In this document: positions 1 through 7,322 of the stretch, one piece after another
Numbering within the stretch: the stretch's first letter is position 1
How the letters are laid out: the number at the start of each line of letters is the position of its first letter
Source: Gammaproteobacteria bacterium
GTDB taxonomy: Bacteria; Pseudomonadota; Gammaproteobacteria; Pseudomonadales; Pseudohongiellaceae
Direction of reading: 5' to 3'
Length of the DNA: 64,000 nucleotides
Assembly: GCA_009844085.1 (NCBI GenBank)
Contig: VYCF01000017.1
Location: forward strand, 29,453-93,452
Position numbers and translations under genes: made by a program
The notes under the pieces: model-generated
Seen by the model: the letters and a program-made list of their open reading frames with translations, nothing else
Told to the model about the DNA's origin: nothing
Databases searched by the model: none

Positions 1-1
1 G

Positions 2-469
2 GTAATCTTCATCTCCGTCTACGGCCGCGACGAGACGATCGCGCGGGCGTTCGAGAAGGGCGCCGTCGACTACATCGTCAAGCCGTTCTCGCCGACTGAA
101 CTCGTCGCGCGGGTCGGCGCGGCCCTGCGCGGGCGCGTACCCGTGGAGCCGTTCGCGCTCGATGGGCTCGTCATCGACTACGAGCGCCGCCGCGTGACGG
201 TCGAAGGCGAGGAAGTGACGCTTACGGCCACCGAGTACGAGTTGCTGCGCATTCTATCGGCCGAGGCGCCGCGGGTCGTAAGCACCGCTTCGCTGCTGCG
301 GTGGGCGTGGAAAGGGGAATTCGATCCGAAACTGCGGTTCGATACGCACCGCGTACGTACCTTCGTGCTCAAGTTGCGCCGCAAGCTCGGCGACAACGGT
401 CCCAGGCCCCGGCTGATTCTCAACGAGTGGGGCGTCGGCTACCGCATGGGGGCGCCGGAGGGGGAGTGA
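2..469 (+). CDS. OmpR/PhoB-type response regulator, 3' part only
   Basis: The frame is open from the window edge, so the start and the phospho-acceptor Asp are missing. The visible part begins at the end of the receiver domain, including the conserved Lys of a VKPFS motif, followed by a linker and a winged-helix DNA-binding domain. The domain carries the typical LTATEYELL segment and a C-terminal LRRKLGD...VGYRM signature. This is a DNA-binding output regulator of a two-component system; its sensor kinase is not in view. A GTG at 143 lies inside the gene and is not its start. The gene ends 31 bases before the CCA end of the tRNA on the opposite strand. Confidence 0.85.
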   Translation, partial: VIFISVYGRDETIARAFEKGAVDYIVKPFSPTELVARVGAALRGRVPVEPFALDGLVIDYERRRVTVEGEEVTLTATEYELLRILSAEAPRVVSTASLLRWAWKGEFDPKLRFDTHRVRTFVLKLRRKLGDNGPRPRLILNEWGVGYRMGAPEGE

Positions 470-500
470 TGTCCTGCCAACGGGCATGCACAAGCTGATT

Positions 501-587
501 TGGTGCCCAGGAGAGGACTCGAACCTCCACGACCTTTCGATCACTAGCACCTGAAGCTAGCGTGTCTACCAATTTCACCACCTGGGC
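501..587 (-). tRNA. tRNA-Leu (anticodon CAG), CCA encoded
   Basis: The reverse strand folds as a class II tRNA with a long variable arm. The acceptor arm is GCCCAGG/CCTGGGC. The anticodon arm is CTAGC-TTCAGGT-GCTAG, giving anticodon CAG, which reads CUG. The T arm contains GGTTCGAGTCC, and CCA is encoded at 503-501. It is divergent from rnr. A tRNA-Leu beside rnr is, from memory, also found in pseudomonads. Confidence 0.97.
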
Positions 588-602
588 AAGCGGGGCGCGC
601 CG

Positions 603-608
603 ATTGTA
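603..608 (-). promoter_or_regulatory. Candidate -10 box of the tRNA-Leu gene
   Basis: On the reverse strand TACAAT lies 16 bases before the mature tRNA 5' end, suitable for a short precursor leader. No convincing -35 box is visible, so support is weak. Confidence 0.3.
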
Positions 609-616
609 ACACCGAT

Positions 617-646
617 GGGACACCCATGCGGGCCTGCATGTATAAT
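617..646 (+). promoter_or_regulatory. Candidate promoter of rnr (GGGACA-N18-TATAAT)
   Basis: A perfect TATAAT at 641-646 follows a weak -35-like GGGACA at 617-622. Initiation around 652-653 would leave only about 8 nt before the ATG at 661, and no Shine-Dalgarno sequence precedes that ATG. A near-leaderless transcript is therefore possible. Confidence 0.4.
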
Positions 647-660
647 CCGCGCGCATCCGC

Positions 661-2379
661 ATGAATTCACCTTCCACAGCGCTTGACGACCTCCGCCCCG
701 ATCTCAGGGCCGCCATTGCCGGTCATGGGCTGCCCTTTGCCTGGCCCGAAGCCGCCCGCGGCGAGGCGCGGCGGCTCGGCGGCAAGGTCAAGCCCGCCGA
801 GGTCGCGCAGCGGCGCGATTTGCGCGAACTGCCTTTCGTCACCATCGACGGCGAGGACGCGAAGGATTTCGATGACGCGGTCTTTGCCCGTCGCGAGGAT
901 TCCGGCGACTGGACCCTGTTCGTGGCGATCGCCGATGTTTCCCACTACGTGGCCGCGGGCGGCGCGCTCGATATGGAAGCGCGCGAACGGGGCACTTCGG
1001 CGTACTTCCCGGATTTTGTCGTTCCCATGTTGCCGGAAGAACTTTCGAACGAATTGTGTTCGCTCAAGCCCCGGGTCGACCGGCTCGCTCTCGCCTGCGA
1101 AATACGTATCGCTTCCGATGGCGAGATGCTCGACTACAGCTTTCATGAAACGGTGATTCACTCCCGCGCCAGGCTCACCTACAACCAGGTCGCGGCCATG
1201 GCGTTGCCGGCAGGCGCCGCTGGTGGCCAGGTCAAACGCCAGGTCAAGCAAAAGACCCTGAAGCGTTACGAGGCTCTGCGCGGGCATCTCGACGATCTGC
1301 ACGAGTTGTTCAAGGTGCTTCGAAAACACCGCGGCGATTCCGGCTCGATCGAGTTCGAGACCGTGGAAACACGCATCGTGCTCGACAGCGACGGCGCCGT
1401 GCGCGACATCGTTACCATTCAGCGCAATGACGCTCATCGCCTGATCGAGGAATGCATGCTTTGCGCCAATGTGGCGGCGGCGCGCCTGTTGCAGGAGTCG
1501 GGTCTGCCGGCGCTTTATCGCGTCCACCAGGGACCGGACGAGGAAAAGCTCGCCGACCTGCGCGAATACCTGCGCGGCCTCGGGCTCACGCTCAAGGGGG
1601 GCGGCAAACCGCGACCCGCGGATTATCAGCGCCTGCTCGGCCAACTCGCCGGCCGGCCCGACCGCGAACTGTTGCAGACCCTGTTGATCCGTTCGCTTTC
1701 CCAGGCGGTCTATCAGCCGGAGAATATCGGCCATTTCGGCCTCAACTTCCCGGGATACGCGCATTTCACATCGCCGATTCGCCGCTATCCCGACTTGCTC
1801 GTGCATCGCGCAATTCGTTTCCTGATCCGCAACCGCGCCCGGAGAAAAATCTATCCCTACAACAGCTTCGCCATGGAAGAACTCGGCGAGATCTGCTCCG
1901 CCGCGGAGCGCAGGGCCGACGCCGCCGGTTACCAATCGGTCAACTGGCTCAAATGCGAATACATGCGCGATCGTGTCGGTGACGAATTCGAAGGCATCGT
2001 CAGCGCCGTGACCGGTTTCGGCCTGTTCGTGCAGTTGAAGGACTTCCATATCGATGGGCTCGTCCATATCAGCGCATTGGGCGATGATTACTACCATCAC
2101 GATCCGGTGCAGCACTTGCTCGAAGGCGAACGCAAGCGGGTGATTTACAGGCTCGGCGACCTGGTCACGGTTCAGGTGATCAGTGTGATACCTGAAGAGC
2201 AGAAGATCGAGTTGCGTCTGGCGCAGGCAGGCGAAGAGGCCGGCCATGGCGGGAACGGCAACAAAAAGAACCGCAACGGCAAGCGCGGCGGGCGGCGAAA
2301 CGGTTTTCCAGGCCGCGGCGGAAAGCGGACTTCGCCCGGCGGCGCCCGCCGCGGCCCCGCAGGCCGCAGACGAAGATGA
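661..2379 (+). CDS. rnr: RNase R-type 3'-5' exoribonuclease lacking cold-shock domains
   Basis: RNB-family processive 3'-5' exoribonuclease, acting in rRNA/tRNA quality control and mRNA decay. The catalytic motif near the N-terminus keeps the four metal-binding aspartates (D63, D69, D71, D72), spaced as in RNase II. An HFTSPIRRYPDLLVHR block follows, then an S1 domain (about 440-520) and a basic Gly/Arg/Lys tail. The protein has 572 residues against about 813 in E. coli. The HTH and both cold-shock domains, about 210 residues, are absent. A stop at 643-645 in the same frame and the tRNA leave no room for them. It overlaps rlmB by ATGA. The family call is firm; the short form is odd. Confidence 0.93.
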   Translation: MNSPSTALDDLRPDLRAAIAGHGLPFAWPEAARGEARRLGGKVKPAEVAQRRDLRELPFVTIDGEDAKDFDDAVFARREDSGDWTLFVAIADVSHYVAAGGALDMEARERGTSAYFPDFVVPMLPEELSNELCSLKPRVDRLALACEIRIASDGEMLDYSFHETVIHSRARLTYNQVAAMALPAGAAGGQVKRQVKQKTLKRYEALRGHLDDLHELFKVLRKHRGDSGSIEFETVETRIVLDSDGAVRDIVTIQRNDAHRLIEECMLCANVAAARLLQESGLPALYRVHQGPDEEKLADLREYLRGLGLTLKGGGKPRPADYQRLLGQLAGRPDRELLQTLLIRSLSQAVYQPENIGHFGLNFPGYAHFTSPIRRYPDLLVHRAIRFLIRNRARRKIYPYNSFAMEELGEICSAAERRADAAGYQSVNWLKCEYMRDRVGDEFEGIVSAVTGFGLFVQLKDFHIDGLVHISALGDDYYHHDPVQHLLEGERKRVIYRLGDLVTVQVISVIPEEQKIELRLAQAGEEAGHGGNGNKKNRNGKRGGRRNGFPGRGGKRTSPGGARRGPAGRRRR

Positions 2380-3125
2380 GCGAGTCACTTCAGGTATACG
2401 GCCTGCACGCAGTCGCCGAGATTCTCGGCCGCAATCCGTCGGCGGTGAAGGAATTGCTGCTGCTGCGAGGAAGGAAGGACCGGCGCCTTGCGGCCATGCG
2501 CGAAAAGGCCGAGCGCATCGGCGTTCCCTGCCGCGAACTCGAACGGAGCGAACTCGACGCCCTGGCGTCCGGAAAGCACCAGGGAGTGATCGCCGTCGTC
2601 GGCGATGACGCGCCCGCGCCCTCTCTCGACGAACGCGGATTGCTTGAGTTGCTGGCAACGAGAGGAACCGAAGCCTTCCTGCTCATACTCGACTCGATCA
2701 CCGACCCGCACAATCTCGGCGCCTGTCTGCGCAGCGCCGACGCCGCCGGGGTCGATGCCGTGGTCATTCCCGCCAACAAGTCCGTGCGGGTCAACGCCAC
2801 CGTGCGCAAGACCGCCAGCGGCGCCGCCGAGACCGTTCCCGTGGTCACGGTCACCAATCTCGCGCGTTTTCTCGACCGGCTCAAGCAGACTGGAATCTGG
2901 ATTGCCGGCGCCGCAGAGGATGCCCCGGCCGCAATCTTCGATCAGGATCTGACCGGACCCATCGCTCTCGTCCTCGGCTCGGAAGGCAAAGGCATCCGCC
3001 GCCTGGTGCGGGAAAAATGCGACTATCTGGTCGCCATCCCCATGGGCGGTTCATTGCGCAGCCTGAACGTTTCCGTGGCGGCCGGTATCTGCCTGTTCGA
3101 AGTCGTGCGCCAGCGCCGCGCATAG
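2376..3125 (+). CDS. rlmB: 23S rRNA (guanosine-2'-O-)-methyltransferase RlmB
   Basis: SpoU-type (SPOUT) methyltransferase of 249 residues that methylates the ribose of G2251 in 23S rRNA from S-adenosylmethionine. An N-terminal substrate-binding domain ([10 protein letters not shown]...) is followed by the knotted domain, with [32 protein letters not shown] and [14 protein letters not shown] motifs. Length and motifs are normal. Its ATG overlaps the rnr stop by four bases, so translation is probably coupled. The rnr-rlmB pairing is conserved in gammaproteobacteria. Confidence 0.96.
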   Translation: MSESLQVYGLHAVAEILGRNPSAVKELLLLRGRKDRRLAAMREKAERIGVPCRELERSELDALASGKHQGVIAVVGDDAPAPSLDERGLLELLATRGTEAFLLILDSITDPHNLGACLRSADAAGVDAVVIPANKSVRVNATVRKTASGAAETVPVVTVTNLARFLDRLKQTGIWIAGAAEDAPAAIFDQDLTGPIALVLGSEGKGIRRLVREKCDYLVAIPMGGSLRSLNVSVAAGICLFEVVRQRRA

Positions 3126-3136
3126 CCCCGGCGCTA

Positions 3137-3165
3137 TTGCATCCTCGATATGCTTTCACTAGAAT
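3137..3165 (+). promoter_or_regulatory. Promoter of the rpsF operon (TTGCAT-N17-TAGAAT)
   Basis: A -35 TTGCAT (3137-3142) and a -10 TAGAAT (3160-3165) are separated by exactly 17 bases, in the gap between rlmB and rpsF. Initiation near 3172 would give a leader of about 94 nt before rpsF, long enough for the hairpin described at 3213-3244. Confidence 0.6.
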
Positions 3166-3212
3166 GCGCGGTCTTTACGCGGAGCAGTGCTTCGCGCCGC
3201 AGCAACTCCTTG

Positions 3213-3244
3213 CCTTACCACCGCGCCGCGCGCTGGTTGGAAGG
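3213..3244 (+). promoter_or_regulatory. Candidate S6:S18 autoregulatory leader hairpin
   Basis: In the rpsF leader CCTT (3213-3216) pairs with AAGG (3241-3244), ACCA (3217-3220) with TGGT (3234-3237), and GCGC (3223-3226) with GCGC (3230-3233). The loop is CGC. An unpaired CC at 3221-3222 is followed by G, matching the CCG bulge known for mRNA leaders bound by the S6:S18 complex. Position directly before rpsF supports autoregulation, but I did this fold by eye only. Confidence 0.5.
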
Positions 3245-3265
3245 CTGAAACCGAGAGGAGTCTTG

Positions 3266-4024
3266 ATGAGACACTACGAAGTCGTATTCCTGGTGCATCC
3301 CGACCAGTCCGCGCAAGTTCCCGGCATGGTCGAGCGCTACACGCAACTTATCGCCGACAGCGGCGGCACGGTCCATCGCATGGAGGACTGGGGCCGGCGT
3401 CAACTCGCCTATCCGATCAACAAGATTCACAAGGCGCATTACATCCTGATGAACGTCGAATGCGGCCGGGAAGCGCTGCAGGAACTCGGCACGCTGTTCC
3501 GCTACAACGACGCGGTGATTCGCGACCTGTTCATAAAGAAGCAAGAAGCGATTACCGGCGAATCGCTCATCCTCAAGGGCGAGCGCGAGTCTCGCGAACG
3601 CAAGGCGAGAGCCGAACAGCGGCGCAAGCTGCGCGAACAGGAAGTCGCTGAACAGGAGGCCACGGAACAGGAAACGGCAAAGGCCGATGAAGAATCGGAC
3701 GACGCGGAGGCGCCCGGACAGGAAGTAGCCGCCGAGGACGAGACAGCCGTGGAAGCGGAGCAGGAAGCGCAAGAGGAGCCGGCGGCCGCTGAAGATGCGG
3801 TCGAGGAAGCGCAGGAGTCTCCGGAAGAAGCGGAAGAGGCGCAGGCGTCCGAACCGGAAGAGCCCTCGGCAGAAGCAGAGGCAGGGGCAGAAGCAGAGGC
3901 AGGGGCAGAAGCAGAGGCCCCCGCCGAGACGGAAGAGAAGCCTGCCAAGAAGCCGGCGAAGAAAACGACCCGGAAAACCACGAAGAAAGCCGCGGAAGAA
4001 TCCGCTGAGGAGACTGCAGAATGA
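3266..4024 (+). CDS. rpsF: Ribosomal protein bS6 with long acidic/basic C-terminal tail
   Basis: 30S platform protein that binds 16S rRNA together with bS18. The S6 fold occupies residues 1 to about 105 ([14 protein letters not shown]..., [10 protein letters not shown]). After it comes a low-complexity tail of about 140 residues: a charged helix-like part, a Glu/Ala-rich stretch (about 125-225), then a Lys/Thr-rich [14 protein letters not shown] segment and a final acidic end. The total is 252 residues against about 130 normally. The ATG at 3266 has a good SD (GAGAGGAG, 3253-3260); longer upstream readings lack homology. It overlaps rpsR by ATGA. Confidence 0.95.
   Translation: MRHYEVVFLVHPDQSAQVPGMVERYTQLIADSGGTVHRMEDWGRRQLAYPINKIHKAHYILMNVECGREALQELGTLFRYNDAVIRDLFIKKQEAITGESLILKGERESRERKARAEQRRKLREQEVAEQEATEQETAKADEESDDAEAPGQEVAAEDETAVEAEQEAQEEPAAAEDAVEEAQESPEEAEEAQASEPEEPSAEAEAGAEAEAGAEAEAPAETEEKPAKKPAKKTTRKTTKKAAEESAEETAE
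3869..3918 (+). repeat. 18-bp tandem repeat inside the rpsF tail
   Basis: The unit gcagaagcagaggcaggg occurs twice (3869-3886, 3887-3904), followed by a partial third copy to 3918. It encodes Ala-Glu-Ala-Glu-Ala-Gly repeats. Copy-number slippage would lengthen or shorten the tail in steps of six residues without a frameshift. Confidence 0.85.
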
Positions 4025-4251
4025 GTCGATATTTCCGGCGGCGCAAGTTTTGCAAATTTACCGCCGAGGGCACGAAGGAGATCGATTACAAGGATCTGGA
4101 AACCTTGAAAGCGTATATCTCCGAAACCGGGAAGATCATTCCCAGCCGCATAACCGGCACCAAGGCGCGCTATCAGCGCCAGTTGGCGACGGCGGTGAAG
4201 CGCGCGCGGTACCTGGCGCTGATTCCCTACACGGACGGCCACCAGGTATAG
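4021..4251 (+). CDS. rpsR: Ribosomal protein bS18
   Basis: 30S subunit protein of 76 residues, partner of bS6 on the platform. It has the standard RRRKFCKF start, the [23 protein letters not shown] core and the basic [23 protein letters not shown] end. A single Cys (C11) remains, so this is not a full zinc-binding form. It starts within the rpsF stop (ATGA), so the two are probably made in fixed ratio. Length is normal and the call is secure. Confidence 0.98.
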   Translation: MSRYFRRRKFCKFTAEGTKEIDYKDLETLKAYISETGKIIPSRITGTKARYQRQLATAVKRARYLALIPYTDGHQV

Positions 4252-4257
4252 AAAACC

Positions 4258-5091
4258 ATGTTGCGCGGCCTTGCCGAATTCGTAATGGCAGGACGCAAAC
4301 AGGCCGTGCTGGCTATCGTTCTGCTCGGCCTGCCGCCGCTGGTGAATCTGCTGACGCCCGCGCTGGTGGCGATGGTGGGAATGCGCAAGGGCATGACGGC
4401 GGGGTCGGCCATGTTGCTCTGGGCGTTGTTGCCGGCCGGCGTCTGGTTGCTGCTTTGGGGAAACTCGTTCCCGCTGCTGCTGTTGTTCGGCGTCTTCGTG
4501 CTCGCGGCCGTGTTGCGGGCCACGGAGTCCTGGCAGAATGTGCTGCTTGCGGGAATCGGCGTCGGCGCGATGTTCGAGTTTTATCTGCGCGCCCAGCCGG
4601 CCATGCTCGACCTGGTGTTCGAGCAACTGGAACTGTACGTCCGCGCCAATAATCTGGAAGACGTGCAACTCGATGATGTGCGGGAGGTGATGACCACCTT
4701 CCTGGCCGCGTTCTACATGGCCCTGTCGGTTGCGTTGCTGATGCTGGGGCGGTCGATGCAGGCGATGTTGTACAACCCGGGCGGATTCCAGGAGGAATTT
4801 CATGCCTTGCGGATCGGTCAAACCACGACGCTTGTCCTGGTTGGCATGATCCTGCTGGTCAACATCGTGGAAGGCCTGCCGGAGGCGTGGATTTTCTATC
4901 TGGCCGCGCCCTTCGCGTTCGCCGGGCTGGCCCTGGCTCACGCGCTGGTGGCCCGGAAGAGCGCTTCGGTCTTCTGGCTGGTAGCGATGTACATGTTGCT
5001 GATTTTCCCCACCATGATGTACCTGCTCATCCTGGTGGCGATCGTCGACAGTTGGTATGACTTTCGCGCGCGCGTGCCGAAAAGCAGTTGA
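4258..5091 (+). CDS. DUF2232 polytopic membrane protein
   Basis: A hydrophobic protein of 277 residues with about eight predicted membrane segments by eye, and a basic start (MLRGLAEFVMAGRKQ). Its place between rpsR and rplI and its pattern fit the DUF2232 (YybS-like) family, which occupies this slot in pseudomonads and relatives. The function is not established. It starts 6 bases after rpsR and precedes rplI by 29 bases, so it should be cotranscribed with ribosomal protein genes. Confidence 0.8.
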   Translation: MLRGLAEFVMAGRKQAVLAIVLLGLPPLVNLLTPALVAMVGMRKGMTAGSAMLLWALLPAGVWLLLWGNSFPLLLLFGVFVLAAVLRATESWQNVLLAGIGVGAMFEFYLRAQPAMLDLVFEQLELYVRANNLEDVQLDDVREVMTTFLAAFYMALSVALLMLGRSMQAMLYNPGGFQEEFHALRIGQTTTLVLVGMILLVNIVEGLPEAWIFYLAAPFAFAGLALAHALVARKSASVFWLVAMYMLLIFPTMMYLLILVAIVDSWYDFRARVPKSS

Positions 5092-5120
5092 GCGAAGCGG
5101 AGTGAATTGAGGAATATGCA

Positions 5121-5726
5121 ATGAACATAATTCTGCTGGAAAAAATCGCCAAGCTCGGCGACATCGGCGAGGCTGTCAAGGTCAAGTCCGGCTACGCCCG
5201 GAACTTCCTGTTTCCACAGGGCAAGGCCGTCCCCGCGACCAAGGCGAACCTGGAACAATTCGAGCAGCGCCGCGCGGAACTGCTCGCCGCGCACAACGAG
5301 AAGATCGCCCACGCCCAGACCCGGGCCGGGAAGCTGGCGGGAGTATCCATAGCCATCGAAGTCAACGCCAGCGACGAAGGCCGCCTATTCGGTTCGGTCG
5401 CTGCCCGCGACGTCGCCGAAGCCGTCAACGAGAAGGCCGGCAGCGACCTCGCCAGATCCGAAGTGATCCTGCCCGGCGGCTCGATTCGCCAATGCGGCGA
5501 CTACGAAGTCATCGCCGATCTCGGCTTCGAAGTGACCGCGACTTTCGCGCTATCGGTCATCAGCCGCGGGGCTCCGGTGCAGTTCGATGACGAAGAGGGC
5601 GAAGCCGAATCCGAACCCGAAGCGGCAGCCGAAGCATCGGCCGACGAAAGCGCCGAAATAGCAGCGGAAGCCCTCGCTGACGAACCCGAGACCGCCTCGG
5701 ACGAAGAAGAAAAGCCGGCGGAGTAA
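5121..5726 (+). CDS. rplI: Ribosomal protein bL9 with acidic C-terminal extension
   Basis: 50S protein at the base of the L1 stalk. The N-terminal domain (MNIILLEKIAKLGDIGEAVKV, GYARNFLFPQGKA) and the linker helix are typical. The C-terminal domain is followed by an extra Glu/Ala/Asp-rich tail from about residue 153, giving 201 residues against about 149 in E. coli. A GAGGA sequence precedes the ATG. Like bS6 in the same operon, it carries a low-complexity acidic tail. The next gene is no longer dnaB but an accessory island. Confidence 0.96.
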   Translation: MNIILLEKIAKLGDIGEAVKVKSGYARNFLFPQGKAVPATKANLEQFEQRRAELLAAHNEKIAHAQTRAGKLAGVSIAIEVNASDEGRLFGSVAARDVAEAVNEKAGSDLARSEVILPGGSIRQCGDYEVIADLGFEVTATFALSVISRGAPVQFDDEEGEAESEPEAAAEASADESAEIAAEALADEPETASDEEEKPAE

Positions 5727-5728
5727 CC

Positions 5729-5754
5729 TGTAGGGGCTGGGCATGCCCAGCCCG
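5729..5754 (+). repeat. REP-like palindrome, copy 1
   Basis: A 20-bp perfect palindrome (5734-5753, GGGCTGGGCATGCCCAGCCC) is preceded by TGTAG and follows the rplI stop. A second copy with the same flanks lies inverted at 41385-41410. It may help end or stabilise the rplI transcript, but no T-run follows directly. Confidence 0.7.
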
Positions 5755-5805
5755 CAATCGGACCAATCGCCTTCTTGAGGACAATTTTTTACTGATTTAC
5801 CAGCC

Positions 5806-5828
5806 GTTGCGTCCAAATGTGACGCAAC
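5806..5828. other. Perfect hairpin between rplI and the Cys-rich ORF
   Basis: GTTGCGTC (5806-5813) and GACGCAAC (5821-5828) form an 8-bp stem with a 7-nt loop. It could be an operator or a leader structure. A TTTTTT run lies just before it (5785-5790), not after. The 5755-5887 stretch otherwise shows nothing recognisable. Confidence 0.5.
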
Positions 5829-5887
5829 AGGCGTGTAGCTTGAGGGATAAGCAAATTCCCGACGAAGTTCCACGAGGTAAAGTCAGC

Positions 5888-6142
5888 ATGAAACAACACT
5901 CCAAAGTCGCTGCTAAATATGGCGACGGATCGAAGAAATACTTGGCCGTTTGCGGCAAATGGATTGACAAAAAGGCCTTCAAGCGCGTACCAACCTGCAA
6001 GAAGTGCCTCGATCCTTTCAAATGCGACCGCCAAGTCCTCTGCCTTAAGTCGGCAAGGAATCCCGAAGCAAACGAGGTTCCTGGAGAAATCGAGTCCGCG
6101 AAGGCCGAGAAGCTGCTGGCGGACTTGCTCATCGCCGCTTGA
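5888..6142 (+). CDS. Small Cys- and Lys-rich protein of unknown function
   Basis: An 84-residue soluble protein with cysteines in AVC, TCKKC, FKC and VLC contexts, which could bind zinc. It has a basic first half and a short acidic C-terminal helix. I do not recognise the family. The ATG at 5888 is chosen because a GAGGTAA-like sequence lies about 9 bases upstream; in-frame ATGs further upstream lack one. It converges with the WYL regulator at its 3' side. Composition is less GC-rich than rplI, consistent with the start of an accessory island. Confidence 0.55.
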   Translation: MKQHSKVAAKYGDGSKKYLAVCGKWIDKKAFKRVPTCKKCLDPFKCDRQVLCLKSARNPEANEVPGEIESAKAEKLLADLLIAA

Positions 6143-6219
6143 TCGCGAAGTTATATGGTTCAGCGTAAAGGTCGAGATTATCCGGGTTACGGGAGACTGC
6201 AAAGACCAGATTCATCCGG

Positions 6220-7245
6220 TTAGTCGTCCCGATGATGATTCGCCAAGGTATCGCACATCCGCGTCATCTGCTCACGCAACTTTGCCGGCTTCAGGATTTG
6301 CACGCTCTCGCCCCAAGTCACCAAGTGCCAGCACATCTCGTTCAGGCCGCCTGCCTTGAAGCGCACGGTGACCGTGCCGTTTTCATGCCGTTCGATGGAC
6401 TGATCCGGGTGGAACTGGAACGAAGCCGCATCTTTCGCCGCGACTTTGTTGAAAAGCAATTCGACCTCCACGGGCTCGTCTTGGAATGTGCCAAACGAGC
6501 GACGTGCGAAGTCTTGCAGATCGAAATCAGGGTCGCATTCAAACACATTTCCGGTGAGGCGGACTTCACTTATATTGCTGATTCGCCATAGGCGAGTATC
6601 CGCATATCCGCTGTGCTTTCCGACCAGGAAGGGGCGGTTTCCGTATAGAAGACCGTACGGTTCGACTTTCTGTGTACTCCTTTTGCCAGAATGTCGCCCG
6701 GAATAGGAAAATTTGATCGTGCGACCACCAAGAATCGCCTCGCGCAACAGCGAAAGCAGGGCCGGGTCGATCGGCTGCCGCGGGCCGGGACGCATCGCCA
6801 GACCTTCGGCCTGCACCAGCGTTTCCAGGTCGGAATCGATGTTTGCAAGGCTTTCCGGGCGTTGCATGGCGCGCAATTTTGTTTCGACATCCGACAGACT
6901 GGTGGCGAGATTGCCGAGGCCTGATTGACGCAAAGCCGAGATTGCCGTTGCGAGAGAGGCAAGATTATCGGCCGTTATGGGAACAAGCCTGCGCAAGGCG
7001 TTGGACTCCAGCCGCCAGTGCAATTTATTGTCCCCGGCGGGAACGGTTTCGAGGCCCGCAAACGCCCATTCCACTGTATTGCGCATGCGCTCGGCGGTCC
7101 GTCGGCTGACCGACAGTTCCTCTTGTATCTCATCGATGGTCATGCCGCCACGCGCGGCTTGCAGGCGAATCGCAAGATCCAGAACGTCTTTTACCCGTTC
7201 GTAGCGAATTGTCGATTTCTTCTCTTGCATCTCCGAAGTCTCCAT
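6220..7245 (-). CDS. WYL-domain transcriptional regulator
   Basis: 341-residue regulator. An N-terminal winged HTH (about 12-65; MTIDEIQEELSVSRRTAERM) is followed by a WYL ligand-sensing domain (about 165-240; IKFSYSG, KVEPYGLLYGNRPFLVG) and a C-terminal WCX-like domain (about 260-335). WYL proteins sense ligands, often nucleic acid or nucleotides, and control DNA-damage or phage-defence genes. It lies 77 bases downstream of the AAA ATPase gene on the same strand, with a hairpin between, so the two probably form one unit. It may repress the operon; its operator was not identified. Confidence 0.88.
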   Translation of the reverse strand: METSEMQEKKSTIRYERVKDVLDLAIRLQAARGGMTIDEIQEELSVSRRTAERMRNTVEWAFAGLETVPAGDNKLHWRLESNALRRLVPITADNLASLATAISALRQSGLGNLATSLSDVETKLRAMQRPESLANIDSDLETLVQAEGLAMRPGPRQPIDPALLSLLREAILGGRTIKFSYSGRHSGKRSTQKVEPYGLLYGNRPFLVGKHSGYADTRLWRISNISEVRLTGNVFECDPDFDLQDFARRSFGTFQDEPVEVELLFNKVAAKDAASFQFHPDQSIERHENGTVTVRFKAGGLNEMCWHLVTWGESVQILKPAKLREQMTRMCDTLANHHRDD

Positions 7246-7278
7246 TTATCGCAAGGGCAGCAGCGGAACTATACCCGC

Positions 7279-7301
7279 ACCGGGAGCATCCGGCTCCCGG
7301 T
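7279..7301 (-). other. Intercistronic hairpin between AAA and WYL genes
   Basis: ACCGGGAGC (7279-7287) pairs perfectly with GCTCCCGGT (7293-7301) across a 5-nt loop, in the 77-base gap after the ATPase stop. No T-run follows on the reverse strand, so it looks more like an attenuating or mRNA-protecting structure than a full terminator. Confidence 0.5.
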
Positions 7302-7322
7302 ACGTTACTGCTCCCTGCGCCG

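Noticed and set aside
1..660. Chimeric junction at the tRNA-Leu gene
   Set aside because: The response regulator has a somewhat different flavour, but its GC is similar and a tRNA-Leu beside rnr is natural, so the sequence alone does not support a chimera.
667..2658. A 663-codon open frame antisense to rnr and rlmB
   Set aside because: It is the mirror of GC-rich coding sequence; it crosses two well-supported genes and shows no family motif.
3502..5121. A 539-codon antisense frame over rpsF, rpsR and the DUF2232 gene
   Set aside because: Low-complexity Ser/Ala text is the complement of the Glu/Ala tail; the sense genes are certain.
5781..5795. TTTTTT after rplI as an intrinsic terminator
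   Set aside because: The nearest strong hairpin ends 31 bases earlier, so the geometry of an intrinsic terminator is not met.
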